Source: an uncultured Pelagibacteraceae bacterium
GTDB lineage: Bacteria > Pseudomonadota > Alphaproteobacteria > Pelagibacterales > Pelagibacteraceae
Direction: 5' to 3'
Assembly (NCBI GenBank): GCA_902630945.1
Contig: CACOWV010000001.1
Coordinates: forward strand, 16,196-80,195
DNA length: 64,000 nt
Shown here piece after piece: positions 35,641 through 45,222 of this stretch; within the stretch, counting starts at the first letter, position 1; the number at the start of each line of letters is the position of its first letter. The translations under genes were made by a program, and so were the position numbers. The notes beneath the pieces are model-generated. The model saw only the letters and a program-made list of their open reading frames with translations, was not told where the DNA came from and ran no database searches.

Positions 35641-36484
35641 TTAATAAACTTATTACCTCTTGATTAATTTCTGGCTTAATCCCATGCCAGATAGTAAAAG
35701 ATTTTTGAGCTTGATATAAAAACATCATCTTTCCGTTAATTGCTTGTTGACCAATTTTCTTTGCATTTAATAAAAAATTTGTTTCTTCGGGATTATAGAT
35801 CAGATCATAAAAAATAACTTTCTTAGTAAAAAATCTTTTTTTATATTTAGAAAAATTTAATGGTACTCTATCTTCCTCATTGAGACCCAAGCTTGTACAA
35901 TTTACTACAATATCAGGTTTGCCCATATTTCCTTCATCTTTGCACCATTCATATATGAAGTGTCCACTAAAAGACTCTGGTGTAACTATTTGATCCATTA
36001 AAATTTCTGCTTTTTCTCTTGTTCTGTTGGTTATTGCTAATCGCCTAACATTGAGATTGCACAAACCAAGTATTATAGCTTTGCTTGCACCTCCTGCTCC
36101 TATAATCAATGCTGATGCTCCCTGTTTAGAATAATTTTTTAATGGGCATGATTGTTCAAAACCATAAACGTCAGTATTGTCTCCCATTGCAATGTATTCG
36201 CCATTCTCGTATTTCCTAAAAACTGTATTTACTGCTTTTACAGCTAATGCTGTATCAGTATAGCCATCTAAATATTTTATAATTTTTTCTTTGAAAGGAA
36301 CAGTAACGTTGAAACCTTCAATTTTACCATCACGCACATCATCACATAATTTTTTTAAATCTTCTTCTACAACTAATTTTTTCTCATAAATTGCATTAAG
36401 ATTATTTTTCTTTATCCAATAATTATGTAATTTAGGAGATAAAGAATGTTCAATTGGATTGCCAATTACCAAATATTTATTCAT
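35633..36484 (-). CDS. aroE: shikimate dehydrogenase
   Basis: AroE (283 aa) reduces 3-dehydroshikimate with NADPH. Visible: VIGNPIEHSLSPKLHNYWI, GFNVTVPFKEKI with the catalytic Lys, MGDNTDVYGFEQSC with the catalytic Asp, IIGAGGASKAIILGLCN for NADP, NRTREKAEIL and VNCTSLGLNEED. It lies between maf (8-nt overlap) and coaE, a classical alphaproteobacterial order. Confidence 0.97.
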   Translation of the reverse strand: MNKYLVIGNPIEHSLSPKLHNYWIKKNNLNAIYEKKLVVEEDLKKLCDDVRDGKIEGFNVTVPFKEKIIKYLDGYTDTALAVKAVNTVFRKYENGEYIAMGDNTDVYGFEQSCPLKNYSKQGASALIIGAGGASKAIILGLCNLNVRRLAITNRTREKAEILMDQIVTPESFSGHFIYEWCKDEGNMGKPDIVVNCTSLGLNEEDRVPLNFSKYKKRFFTKKVIFYDLIYNPEETNFLLNAKKIGQQAINGKMMFLYQAQKSFTIWHGIKPEINQEVISLLND

Positions 36485-37061
36485 AGTTTTTTAGATAATC
36501 CTTAATTTTGTCAATTGGAAGGCCCATTATAGTATTTTCATCTCCTTTTATATCTGAAAATAATTTTCTACCCTCCCCTTCAATCTGGTAAACATTATAG
36601 GCAAATAATTTATCATCTGAAATTTTTGCTAGATAATCTTTAAGATCATTTTCAGTCATATCTTTCATTTTCAAGGTGGCTTTATCAGTATGTTTCCAAA
36701 TCATAGATCCATTTTTAGAAATACATACTGAGCTAATTAAATTGTGGCTTTTTCCGTTTAATTTTCTTAAAATTTTCATAGCTTCTTCCCTATTTTCTGG
36801 TTTTGAAATTAGCTCACCATCTAAATCGATGACACTATCTGCTCCGAGAACTAAAACATCATTTTTTCTTTGACTTACTTTGTTCGCTTTTAATTCTGCT
36901 AAACTTATTGAAATTAATTCTGGTGAAGCTTTTTCTTTCAATAAACTTTCTTTCACAACATCCTCATCCAAATTTGAGGGTTCAACACTAGAAGCAATAT
37001 TATTATTATCTAGTATTTCTTTACGAACTTTACTCTTTGAAGCAAGAATAAGCTTAGTCAT
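36477..37061 (-). CDS. Maf-like nucleotide pyrophosphatase
   Basis: The protein is 194 aa with the Maf signature LILASKSKVRKEIL at the N-terminus, VEPSNLDEDVVK, VLGADSVIDLDGELISKP (catalytic Asp) and YNVYQIEGEGRKLF. Maf proteins remove pyrophosphate from dTTP, UTP or modified NTPs. Which subgroup cannot be decided by eye. It overlaps ppsR and aroE by 8 nt each. Confidence 0.93.
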   Translation of the reverse strand: MTKLILASKSKVRKEILDNNNIASSVEPSNLDEDVVKESLLKEKASPELISISLAELKANKVSQRKNDVLVLGADSVIDLDGELISKPENREEAMKILRKLNGKSHNLISSVCISKNGSMIWKHTDKATLKMKDMTENDLKDYLAKISDDKLFAYNVYQIEGEGRKLFSDIKGDENTIMGLPIDKIKDYLKNYE

Positions 37062-37878
37062 TACTTTTATATATTTCGTAAATTTTTATAACAGAGGCAG
37101 CTGTTTCTTCTACGGATTTCCTAGTAACATCAATAACTGGCCAATTATATTTTTTAAAAGTATTTTTTGCATGATCAACTTCTTTTCTAATGTTCTCAAT
37201 ATCTGTGTAAGATTTATTTTCAGACTCTTTTAGTGAATTCATTCTGTTTTTTCTTATATCTACCAACCTCTCAGGTTCGGTATTCAACCCAATAACACAA
37301 GTAATTTTGGGATTTTCTTTAAGAACTTTTGGAATAGATTTTTCATTTACTAATGGAATGTTAGATGTCTTAAATCCCTTGTTTGCTAAATAAATAGATG
37401 TTGGGGTTTTACTGGTTCTGCTTACTCCCAATAAAATTATATCTGATTTCTTAATTTCTTTAACTAAATTTCCATCATCATGGTTCATAGTAAATTGAAT
37501 TGCTTCAATCCTTTTGTAATACTCTTCATTAAGTGCGTGTTGCCCACTTGGTACATGTGATGCTTTTTGGTTTAATAATTTTGAAAAACTTAATATCAGG
37601 TCTCCCAAAACACCAAAACAAGGTATATTTTTATCATTACTAGAATTTGCTAAATATTTAGCAAGGCTACTATCAACTATTGAATATAAAATTACTGAAT
37701 TAGTAAATTTTTCTGCCTCTGACAATATTTTTAAAATTTGATTTTCTGTTCTTGTAAAAGAAAACGTATGAATTTTATAATCTATATTTTTAAATTGAGC
37801 CTTTATAGCTAAAAAAATTCTATCTAGAGTTTCTCCAGTGGAGTCAGAAATTAAATAAATTTGATATGTATTGTTCAT
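37054..37878 (-). CDS. ppsR: PPDK/PEP synthase regulatory kinase-phosphorylase (DUF299/PpsR)
   Basis: This 274-aa protein starts YLISDSTGETLDRI and has the P-loop-like GVSRTSKTPTSIYLANKG, then NTEPERLVDIRKNRM and DIENIRKEVDHAKNTFKKYNWPVIDVTRKSVEETAA. Family members phosphorylate and dephosphorylate pyruvate phosphate dikinase or PEP synthase. The gene corresponds to RP001 of Rickettsia, which borders the replication origin opposite hemE. It is divergent from hemE across the 279-bp gap. Confidence 0.95.
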   Translation of the reverse strand: MNNTYQIYLISDSTGETLDRIFLAIKAQFKNIDYKIHTFSFTRTENQILKILSEAEKFTNSVILYSIVDSSLAKYLANSSNDKNIPCFGVLGDLILSFSKLLNQKASHVPSGQHALNEEYYKRIEAIQFTMNHDDGNLVKEIKKSDIILLGVSRTSKTPTSIYLANKGFKTSNIPLVNEKSIPKVLKENPKITCVIGLNTEPERLVDIRKNRMNSLKESENKSYTDIENIRKEVDHAKNTFKKYNWPVIDVTRKSVEETAASVIKIYEIYKSND

Positions 37879-38157
37879 GTATTAAGTGTTAGTAACTTTT
37901 TATTATTTAAATCAAATTGGACAATAATAAAATTTTAATTTTTTTGTTGTAAAACAAGGGTTTTATTAACATTATTAAACAAGTGTATAAAGTTTTTAAC
38001 TATTTTTAATAATTTACTAATAAGCTTCAATTTTTCTTATATAATTAATTAAATTAAGCATCTAAATGTTAATAAAATGTTTATAAAATGTATACTAAAT
38101 TTAATCACCAATATTCACAGGCTATATTACTAATACAATAAACTATACTTATTTATT
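37879..38157. other. oriC: candidate chromosomal replication origin (oriC) between ppsR and hemE
   Basis: This is the largest gene-free gap in the window and is extremely AT-rich. It contains 9-mers one mismatch from the DnaA box TTATNCACA: TTATTAACA (37963-37971), TTATACACT on the minus strand (37982-37990), TTATTAACA on the minus strand (38067-38075), TTATAAACA on the minus strand (38078-38086) and ATATTCACA (38111-38119). The same gene pair flanks oriC in Caulobacter and Rickettsia. Transcription diverges from here for several kb both ways, and parS/parAB lie about 9 kb away. None of the boxes is perfect, and no GC-skew calculation was done. Promoters of ppsR and hemE must also be here. 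Confidence 0.7.
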
Positions 38158-39159
38158 ATGACAATGCTCAAAGATGTAATTATTAACAAAAAGACAGATA
38201 TAAATCCTATCTGGATAATGAGGCAAGCTGGAAGGTATTTACCTGAATTCAGAGAAATAAGGAAAAAAAATTCTGATTTTATTAAATTATGTTTAAATCA
38301 AAATTTAGCCACCGAAATAACTTTACAACCACTCAAGAGGTTTGATTTAGATGCTGCTATTATATTTTCTGACATTCTAATGGTTCCCTATGGCCTTAAT
38401 CAAAAAGTGGAATTTAAAAAAAATTTTGGCCCATTATTAGGGGATATTAATATAGAAGAGATTTCTGAGATTAATGAAGACGATTTCGTTAAAAAAATCA
38501 ATCCAATTTATGAAGCAATTAATTCTGTAAGAAACGATGAAATACTAAAGAATAAAAGCACCATTGGTTTCGTGGGTGCACCCTGGACTTTGTTGGTTTA
38601 TATGATCAATAAACAATCTCCAAAAATTAAATTAAAGGATAATTTTTTTGATGATGATATTTTAATAAGAAAAATTTTAATCATTTTAGAAAAATTTTTA
38701 AAAATTCATATTAAGAATCAAATAAAAAGTGGTGCTCAAATAATTCAAATTTTTGATAGTTGGGCTGGTTTATTAGAAAAAAAAGATTTATTAAATTATA
38801 TTTATTCGCCAACTTTAAATCTAGTAGAGTACACAAAATCTTTAAATATTCCTGTTATATGTTTTCCAAGAGGAATTAATGATTATAAAACTTATTGTGA
38901 AACTGTAAAACCTGATGCCATATGTATAGATTATGAAGTAGATCCAATAAAAATTTCAAAAAATATTAAAATACCTGTACAAGGCGGCATGGACCCCAAG
39001 GTTCTATTAACTGATAAAGAAAATTTAAAAAAAGAGGCAAAAAAATATCTAGATATATTTAAAGATCACCCTTATATTTTTAATTTAGGTCATGGAGTTT
39101 TGCCAGAAACGGACCCCAATATGATGGATTGTTTAGTGAAAATAGTTAAGGATTATTAG
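38158..39159 (+). CDS. hemE: uroporphyrinogen decarboxylase
   Basis: HemE (333 aa) decarboxylates uroporphyrinogen III to coproporphyrinogen III. Motifs: PIWIMRQAGRYLPEFREIR, LQPLKRFDLDAAIIFSDILMVPYGL with the catalytic Asp, GFVGAPWTLLVYM, IFDSWAGLL, and FNLGHGVLPETDPNMM. The start could be ATG 38158 or the in-frame ATG two codons later. It opens the plus-strand hemE-hemH-hemG run next to the candidate origin. Confidence 0.98.
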   Translation: MTMLKDVIINKKTDINPIWIMRQAGRYLPEFREIRKKNSDFIKLCLNQNLATEITLQPLKRFDLDAAIIFSDILMVPYGLNQKVEFKKNFGPLLGDINIEEISEINEDDFVKKINPIYEAINSVRNDEILKNKSTIGFVGAPWTLLVYMINKQSPKIKLKDNFFDDDILIRKILIILEKFLKIHIKNQIKSGAQIIQIFDSWAGLLEKKDLLNYIYSPTLNLVEYTKSLNIPVICFPRGINDYKTYCETVKPDAICIDYEVDPIKISKNIKIPVQGGMDPKVLLTDKENLKKEAKKYLDIFKDHPYIFNLGHGVLPETDPNMMDCLVKIVKDY

Positions 39160-39162
39160 ATT

Positions 39163-40275
39163 ATGAATTACGAGCACCCCAAAAGAAAAACAAAAGTAGT
39201 ATTTGTTCAACTTGGATCACCTGAAAAACCGACACCAAAGGCTTTGAGAAAATATCTCCGTTCATTTTTGGGAGACCCAAGGGTTGTTGATATAAATCCC
39301 TGGATATGGAAAATAATTTTAAATTTTTTCGTATTACCTTTTAGACCACAAAAGTCCGCAAAGCTTTATGCAAGAATTTGGGATGGCAAGAGTTTTCCAC
39401 TTATAACAAATACTAGAGATTTTACAAAAAATGTTAGTGAGGAATTAAAAAAGATAGACCCCAAAGGTTATGTTGAGGTAAATCATGCTTTTCTTTTGTC
39501 TCCTCCTTATGTAAATGAGGTTTATGATAGTTGGGAAGAAGATTTAAAAAAGGGAATAGGCGCAACCAAATTACTTGTTATACCAATGTTTCCACAATAT
39601 TCAGAAAGCACAATTGCATCTGGAATAGATGCTCTTGCTAAAGAATTATCAAAAAGAGTAAAGATACCAACTTTTGAAGTGATAACAAATTTTCATAGAA
39701 CTCACGCTTTTATTGATAATTCTGTTAATCAAATTGATCTAAAACTAGATGAATTAATTAAACAAGGAAAAAAAATTGATAATTTAGTAATCACCTTTCA
39801 TGGAATGCAAAAAAGGCGAGTTGTAAACAAAGGAGATGATTATTATAGACATTGTTATGAAACGTTTTGCCTAATCTCAAATAATCTTAAAAATATTAAA
39901 CCTGATCAGTGTATAATGAGTTTTCAGAGTCGATTTGGATCTGAAGAATGGATTACACCTTATACCGAGGATGTTGTAAAAGATTTAATTTCTAATGGTA
40001 AAAAAGAGATTGCAATATACTCTCCAAGCTTTGTAGCAGACTGTTTAGAAACCACCGATGAATTAGGACACGAGCTGGTAAATGAGGCAAAAGAACTGGG
40101 CGGCAATATTTATCCAGTTAAATGTCTAAATACTAATAAAGATTGGTGCAAAGATTTTGCAAAGTATACATTTGTGCAGGCCGAGGGTTCGGCGCAAGAT
40201 AAAGAAGATATAGAATATAAAGTTGATAAAAAATATTATCAAAAGATGCCACAACAAATAATGAATACAAAGTAA
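39163..40275 (+). CDS. hemH: ferrochelatase
   Basis: HemH (370 aa) inserts Fe2+ into protoporphyrin IX. Visible: VVFVQLGSPEKPTPKALRKYLRSFLGDPRVVDI, PQYSESTIASGID, ITFHGMQKRRVVNKGDDYYRHC with the catalytic His, CIMSFQSRFGSEEWITPYTED, and FVADCLETTDELGHE. It is 3 nt after hemE and 10 nt before hemG, consistent with one heme operon. Confidence 0.98.
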   Translation: MNYEHPKRKTKVVFVQLGSPEKPTPKALRKYLRSFLGDPRVVDINPWIWKIILNFFVLPFRPQKSAKLYARIWDGKSFPLITNTRDFTKNVSEELKKIDPKGYVEVNHAFLLSPPYVNEVYDSWEEDLKKGIGATKLLVIPMFPQYSESTIASGIDALAKELSKRVKIPTFEVITNFHRTHAFIDNSVNQIDLKLDELIKQGKKIDNLVITFHGMQKRRVVNKGDDYYRHCYETFCLISNNLKNIKPDQCIMSFQSRFGSEEWITPYTEDVVKDLISNGKKEIAIYSPSFVADCLETTDELGHELVNEAKELGGNIYPVKCLNTNKDWCKDFAKYTFVQAEGSAQDKEDIEYKVDKKYYQKMPQQIMNTK

Positions 40276-40285
40276 TATTTGTAAA

Positions 40286-40813
40286 ATGCCGGTTTCATTA
40301 ATAATTTATTCAAGTACAGACGGTCATACCAAAACTATTTGTGAGCGAATAATTAAATTTTCAAATGATATAAATAAAACCAAAGTTGTATCTATAGATG
40401 AGGCGGCCAAACTAGATTTATCTAAATTTAATAAGATTATAATAGGGGCAAGTATAAGATATGGCCGACATTCTAAAAAACTTTACAAATTCATAAAATT
40501 ACATAAAGATTTATTAGAGAAAAAAGAAGGTATTTTTTTTTCAGTTAATGTGGTTGCAAGAAAATTAGAAAAAAATTCTCCCAACACAAATCCTTATATA
40601 AAAAAGTTTTTGAAAATTTCTAAGTGGATTCCAAAAAAAATTGCTGTATTTGCTGGTAAAGTTGATTATCCTAATTACGGTTTTTTTGATAAATATATTA
40701 TTCAATTGATAATGTTTATTACCAAAGGGCCAACAGATACTTCCAAATCTTATGAATTTACTGATTGGTCTAAAGTAGACGATTTTGCTAAGGAATTGTG
40801 GTCAAATAACTAG
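40286..40813 (+). CDS. hemG: flavodoxin-type protoporphyrinogen IX oxidase HemG
   Basis: This 175-aa flavodoxin-like protein begins VSLIIYSSTDGHTKTICERII (FMN phosphate loop), with IIIGASIRYGRHSKKLYKFIKLH and FFSVNVVARKLEKNSPNTNPYIKKFLKISKW. The last block is the HemG-specific insertion region. HemG passes electrons from protoporphyrinogen to respiratory quinones at the inner membrane. Position after hemE-hemH strongly supports the role. Many Alphaproteobacteria instead have the unrelated membrane enzyme HemJ close to rho. Confidence 0.92.
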   Translation: MPVSLIIYSSTDGHTKTICERIIKFSNDINKTKVVSIDEAAKLDLSKFNKIIIGASIRYGRHSKKLYKFIKLHKDLLEKKEGIFFSVNVVARKLEKNSPNTNPYIKKFLKISKWIPKKIAVFAGKVDYPNYGFFDKYIIQLIMFITKGPTDTSKSYEFTDWSKVDDFAKELWSNN

Positions 40814-40850
40814 AAAACCAAGAAATATCGGCACTTTTTTATAGTTACGA

Positions 40851-40873
40851 TCTCTCTTGAAAAAGTTGAGAGA
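40851..40873 (+). promoter_or_regulatory. hairpin in the rho leader
   Basis: TCTCTC and GAGAGA form a 6-bp stem around an 11-nt A-rich loop, 46 nt upstream of the rho start. There is no U-tract, so it is not an ordinary terminator. Because rho commonly controls its own transcription through its leader, a regulatory RNA structure is possible, but this is only a visual inference. Confidence 0.3.
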
Positions 40874-40919
40874 GTATATATATTAACTTTATCTATTAAG
40901 TCCTTAATAACTTCAAATC

Positions 40920-42188
40920 ATGAACATTCAAGAACTAAAACTTAAATCATCAGAACAGCTTATTACACAGGCAGAAGAACTTGGCATCGAGAACGCTAGC
41001 ACTCTAAGAAAACAAGAAATTCTTTTTGCAATATTAAAAAAAGTTGCCGAAAAAGAAGAAATTACTGGCGCAGGGGTGCTGCAGTTATTACAAGACGGCT
41101 TTGGATTTTTGAGAGCAATGGAGTCAAACTATTTACCTGGTCCAGATGATATTTATGTGAGTCCTAGCCAAATTAGAAAATTTGGTTTAAGGACTGGTGA
41201 TACCGTTGAAGGACCTGTAAGAGCTCCTAAGGAAGGTGAAAGATACTTTGCACTTTTACAAGTAAGCAAAATAAATTTTGAAGAGCCAGAAAAATCACGA
41301 CATAAAATAGCATTTGATAACTTAACCCCTCTATATCCCGACAAACAACTTGTTATGGAAGTTGAAGCTGTTAAACCTGACAAGAAACAAGACCTAACAC
41401 CAAGGTTAATTGATCTTGTAAGCCCCATAGGTAAAGGTCAAAGATCAATTATAATTTCACCACCTAAAGCTGGTAAAACAATGATTTTACAAAGTATCGC
41501 AAATTCAATTGCTAAAAATTATCCAGAATGTTATCTAATTGTGTTGTTAATTGACGAGCGACCTGAAGAAGTTACAGATATGCAACGAACAGTTAAAGGC
41601 GAGGTTATTAGTTCAACATTTGATGAGCCTGCCCAAAGACATGTTGCTGTTGCTGAAATGGTGATAGAGAAAGCCAAAAGATTAACAGAGCATAAAAAAG
41701 ATGTTGTTATTTTGTTAGATTCTATTACTAGATTGGGAAGAGCATATAATGCTGTGATACCAAGTTCTGGGAAAGTTTTAACCGGTGGTGTAGATGCTAA
41801 CGCCCTTCAAAGACCCAAAAGATTTTTTGGTGCTGCTAGAAATATTGAAGAGGGTGGTTCATTAACAATTATATCCACAGCCTTAATCGATACTGGAAGT
41901 AGGATGGATGAAGTAATTTTTGAGGAATTCAAAGGGACAGGAAATAGCGAGACCGTACTTGATAGAAAAATAGCCGATAAAAGAATATATCCAGCAATGG
42001 ATATAACTAAATCTGGAACTAGGCGAGAAGAACTATTATTCGACAAAAATGATTTACAAAAAATGAATGTTCTACGAAGAATTATTGCCCCAATGGGCAC
42101 AATGGATGCAATAGAGTTTATCAGCTCTAAGTTAAAAGATACTAAAAATAATGCAGAGTTCTTTAATTCAATGAATAAACCTTCTTAA
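40920..42188 (+). CDS. rho: transcription termination factor Rho
   Basis: Rho (422 aa) is the hexameric RNA helicase that ends transcription. The N-terminal RNA-binding domain contains [45 protein letters not shown]. The motor has Walker [37 protein letters not shown], the Q-loop [28 protein letters not shown] and the R-loop region. There is no large N-terminal insertion. A 106-bp leader separates it from hemG. Confidence 0.99.
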   Translation: MNIQELKLKSSEQLITQAEELGIENASTLRKQEILFAILKKVAEKEEITGAGVLQLLQDGFGFLRAMESNYLPGPDDIYVSPSQIRKFGLRTGDTVEGPVRAPKEGERYFALLQVSKINFEEPEKSRHKIAFDNLTPLYPDKQLVMEVEAVKPDKKQDLTPRLIDLVSPIGKGQRSIIISPPKAGKTMILQSIANSIAKNYPECYLIVLLIDERPEEVTDMQRTVKGEVISSTFDEPAQRHVAVAEMVIEKAKRLTEHKKDVVILLDSITRLGRAYNAVIPSSGKVLTGGVDANALQRPKRFFGAARNIEEGGSLTIISTALIDTGSRMDEVIFEEFKGTGNSETVLDRKIADKRIYPAMDITKSGTRREELLFDKNDLQKMNVLRRIIAPMGTMDAIEFISSKLKDTKNNAEFFNSMNKPS

Positions 42189-42199
42189 GGTTTTATCAA

Positions 42200-43879
42200 A
42201 TGGTCTTGTCTCAGGATCTAAAATTAAAATTAAAAAAGTTATTTGAAGAAAAAAAATTTGATGAAGTTGAATTTTTAATTGAAAATCAAATAAAAGATGA
42301 GGATAAATCTGCGGGAATATTAAATCTTCTTGGTGCATCAAAAATAAATAAAAACAAAAGCGATAAAATTAATTTAATTTCTGGATTAAGTGACTTTGAG
42401 AGAGGATTCCTTAAAGAAAAAGAGACAAAGAATGGGTTAATTTGTTTACAAAATTTCATTAAAACAGCCGTAGATCTTTATGATATTGATAAATCTGACT
42501 TAATTCTAAATAAAGTTTTTGAACATTTTAATAAAGCTAAAATTTTTTGGAAATACGATAAAAGGCTTTTTATAGAAATGATCAGAGTTTTTAGACGCTT
42601 AAATAGCGTAGATCAAATAGTTCTTTTATATGAGGATATTATAAGGAACAAAGATTTTTCAATTGGAAATCTTTGTTCATATATATACTTCAAAAATTTT
42701 CAAAAAGATTGGTCACAGGAAAAATTTCTTGAGTATGGCAGATTTTTAAACACCCAAATACGCAATGTGGGTGTCGACCTTTTACCAAAAATTAGAAAAT
42801 CGAATGGTGAAAAAATAAAAATTGGGTTCTTATCTGCTGATTTAAGAGGAGAACATTCAATTACATACTTTTTAAAAGATATTTTAGTTAATTATGATAA
42901 AGAAATTTTTTCAGTAGTCCTGATAAGTAATCAAGAAATAGATGATGACACTTTTGCAAAACTGTCTGAAAAAGTAGATGAAAACATCAACATTAGCAGT
43001 TTAAGTGATATTGAAGCTCTTAAATTATTAAGAAATTTAAAAATCGACATCCTAATAGACTTAATGGGCGTAACTTCAGAGCAAAGAATTGAATTATTAA
43101 ATCTTAGAATTGCTCCAGTTCAAATATTATGGTTGGGTTATTGTAATACTTTGGGAATAAAAAACATGGATTATATTATTGCTGATAAAAATTTAATATA
43201 TGAGAATGAGAAAAAACACTATTCAGAAAAAGTACTTTTTTTACCTGAAATTTGGAATGCTCACTCTGGTCTCACAATTAAAAGAAAAGAAAAAATTTTT
43301 CCACATACTAAAAATGGTTTTATAACATTTGGGTCTTTTAACAATTTTAATAAGATCAATGAAACGGTAGTAAAGACTTGGTCAAATGTCATAAAAAAAA
43401 TTCACAATTCTAAACTAGTATTAAAAACATCAACAAGAATTCAAACAAAAAAAAGATTATATGAATTATTTAAAAAATATGGTGTCGATAAATCAATTAT
43501 ATTTTTGGATCATAAAGATACATATAAAGATCATTTAGAACTTTATAATAACATAGATATAGCTTTGGATACATTCCCTTATAACGGCGTAACAACCTCT
43601 TTCGAAGCTATATGGATGAGTGTGCCTGTTTTGACTATGAGGGGATTTAATTTTAAATCAAGGTGTGGTGAGTCCATAAATAAAAATTTAAATTTAGACG
43701 AATTAATTGCAGAAAATGAAAATGATTATATTTTAAAGGCAAGTAATCTTGCAAAAGATAAGATTTTATTATCAAAAATAAGCAATAAAATTTATTCTTC
43801 TTGTTTATCTTCTCCCCTTTTTGATACAAAAAAATTTTCAAAAAATTTTTTTAAATTACTGAAAGAAGTGTATAATTAA
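42200..43879 (+). CDS. GT41-like (O-GlcNAc transferase/SPINDLY) glycosyltransferase
   Basis: This 559-aa protein has a C-terminal GT41 catalytic region: KIGFLSADLRGEHSITYFLKDIL, DILIDLMGVTSEQRIELLNLRIAPVQILWLGYCNTLG, FITFGSFNNFNKINETVVKTWSNVIKK (the FGSFNNxxKI motif) and LDTFPYNGVTTSFEAIWMSVPVLTMRG. The first ~200 residues are helical but lack obvious TPR repeats, unlike eukaryotic OGT. It probably transfers a sugar to a protein acceptor, which is unknown. It is inserted between rho and mnmE, which are often adjacent in Alphaproteobacteria. Confidence 0.9.
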   Translation: MVLSQDLKLKLKKLFEEKKFDEVEFLIENQIKDEDKSAGILNLLGASKINKNKSDKINLISGLSDFERGFLKEKETKNGLICLQNFIKTAVDLYDIDKSDLILNKVFEHFNKAKIFWKYDKRLFIEMIRVFRRLNSVDQIVLLYEDIIRNKDFSIGNLCSYIYFKNFQKDWSQEKFLEYGRFLNTQIRNVGVDLLPKIRKSNGEKIKIGFLSADLRGEHSITYFLKDILVNYDKEIFSVVLISNQEIDDDTFAKLSEKVDENINISSLSDIEALKLLRNLKIDILIDLMGVTSEQRIELLNLRIAPVQILWLGYCNTLGIKNMDYIIADKNLIYENEKKHYSEKVLFLPEIWNAHSGLTIKRKEKIFPHTKNGFITFGSFNNFNKINETVVKTWSNVIKKIHNSKLVLKTSTRIQTKKRLYELFKKYGVDKSIIFLDHKDTYKDHLELYNNIDIALDTFPYNGVTTSFEAIWMSVPVLTMRGFNFKSRCGESINKNLNLDELIAENENDYILKASNLAKDKILLSKISNKIYSSCLSSPLFDTKKFSKNFFKLLKEVYN

Positions 43880-43890
43880 TCAAATTTTAG

Positions 43891-45222
43891 ATGACAATAT
43901 ATGCATTATCTACCGGGCCTGGAGTTTCTGGGGTAGCAATAATTAGAATCTCTGGTCCAGAAGCATCAGAGGTTATTAAATCCCTTACAAAAGGTGGATT
44001 ACCAACGCCTAGACTAGCTACGCTTCGAAAAATAAACAATATCAACACTTTTAGACTTATCGATGAAGGGATAATTATTTGGTTTCCTGGCCCAGAGAGC
44101 TACACAGGAGAGGATATGGCTGAAATTCATGTCCATGGAGGGAAAACTGTTGTATTGGCGGTACAAAATGAAATTTCAAAGGTAAAAAATTGCAGATTAG
44201 CAGAACCAGGGGAATTTACTAAACTTGCTTTTCAGAATGGGAAGATAAATTTGTTAAAAGCTGAGGGTATTGCTGATTTGATCTCAGCGGAAACTGAAAT
44301 TCAGCGACAGCAGGCTATAAAAATTATGAAAGGAAAGTCTTCTGAAAAATTTAACGAGCTAAGAGAAAAACTATTAAAAATTTTATCTTTTATAGAGGCC
44401 AAGATAGATTTTCCAGAGGAAGACTTGCCTGAAGATAATCTAAAAAAAATTAAAAAAGATTCTTATGATGTTTTAACTGAGATAAAAAAAATTCTAAACG
44501 ATCAAAAGGTGGGGGAAATAATTCGAGAAGGATTCAAAATTGCAATTGTAGGTCCAACAAATGTTGGTAAATCAAGTTTATTAAACAATCTAGCAAATAG
44601 AGAAGTTGCTATAGTGTCCGAGATTGCAGGAACTACACGAGATGTTGTTGAAACACACTTAAATATAGATGGATATCCTGTAATAATTTCAGATACGGCA
44701 GGTATAAGAGACTCAGAAGATGAAATTGAAAAAAAGGGGATTAAATTATCACTCAAAAAAGCTGAAAATGCTGATCTAAAACTAGTTGTTATTGACGCAA
44801 AAAGGGTTGATTTTAGTAGTTTTATGAACGATCTGATTAAAAATGATGCAATTCTAGTAGTCAATAAGTCTGACTTATTAAAGGAAGAATTAAGCTCAGA
44901 AATTTCTAAGCTGGATCATGTCCTTATATCATTAAAGAATAATCTAAATATAGATAAACTAATTTCAAAAATAAAAAATAAATTAAAAAAAAAATTTATT
45001 TCTGAGGAGGATATTTTAATCACCAGAGAGAGACACAGACAACATTTGATTCAGTGCGCGGATTTTTTAAAAAACTTTATAGACAAAAATGATAAAAAAG
45101 ATTTTGATAAAGCAGCTGAAGATTTAAGACTAGCAACTAGACATTTGGGTATGATTGTTGGCAAAGTTGATGTAGAGGAGATATTAGGTAGTATTTTCAA
45201 CGATTTTTGTATTGGAAAATAA
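43891..45222 (+). CDS. mnmE: tRNA modification GTPase MnmE
   Basis: MnmE (443 aa) works with MnmG to install 5-carboxymethylaminomethyl groups at wobble U34. The folate-binding start IYALSTGPGVSGVAIIRISG, the G domain with G1 GPTNVGKSSLLN, G3 DTAGIR and G4 NKSD, and the C-terminal catalytic FCIGK are present. It follows the GT41 gene by 11 nt; mnmG follows after 116 bp. Confidence 0.98.
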   Translation: MTIYALSTGPGVSGVAIIRISGPEASEVIKSLTKGGLPTPRLATLRKINNINTFRLIDEGIIIWFPGPESYTGEDMAEIHVHGGKTVVLAVQNEISKVKNCRLAEPGEFTKLAFQNGKINLLKAEGIADLISAETEIQRQQAIKIMKGKSSEKFNELREKLLKILSFIEAKIDFPEEDLPEDNLKKIKKDSYDVLTEIKKILNDQKVGEIIREGFKIAIVGPTNVGKSSLLNNLANREVAIVSEIAGTTRDVVETHLNIDGYPVIISDTAGIRDSEDEIEKKGIKLSLKKAENADLKLVVIDAKRVDFSSFMNDLIKNDAILVVNKSDLLKEELSSEISKLDHVLISLKNNLNIDKLISKIKNKLKKKFISEEDILITRERHRQHLIQCADFLKNFIDKNDKKDFDKAAEDLRLATRHLGMIVGKVDVEEILGSIFNDFCIGK

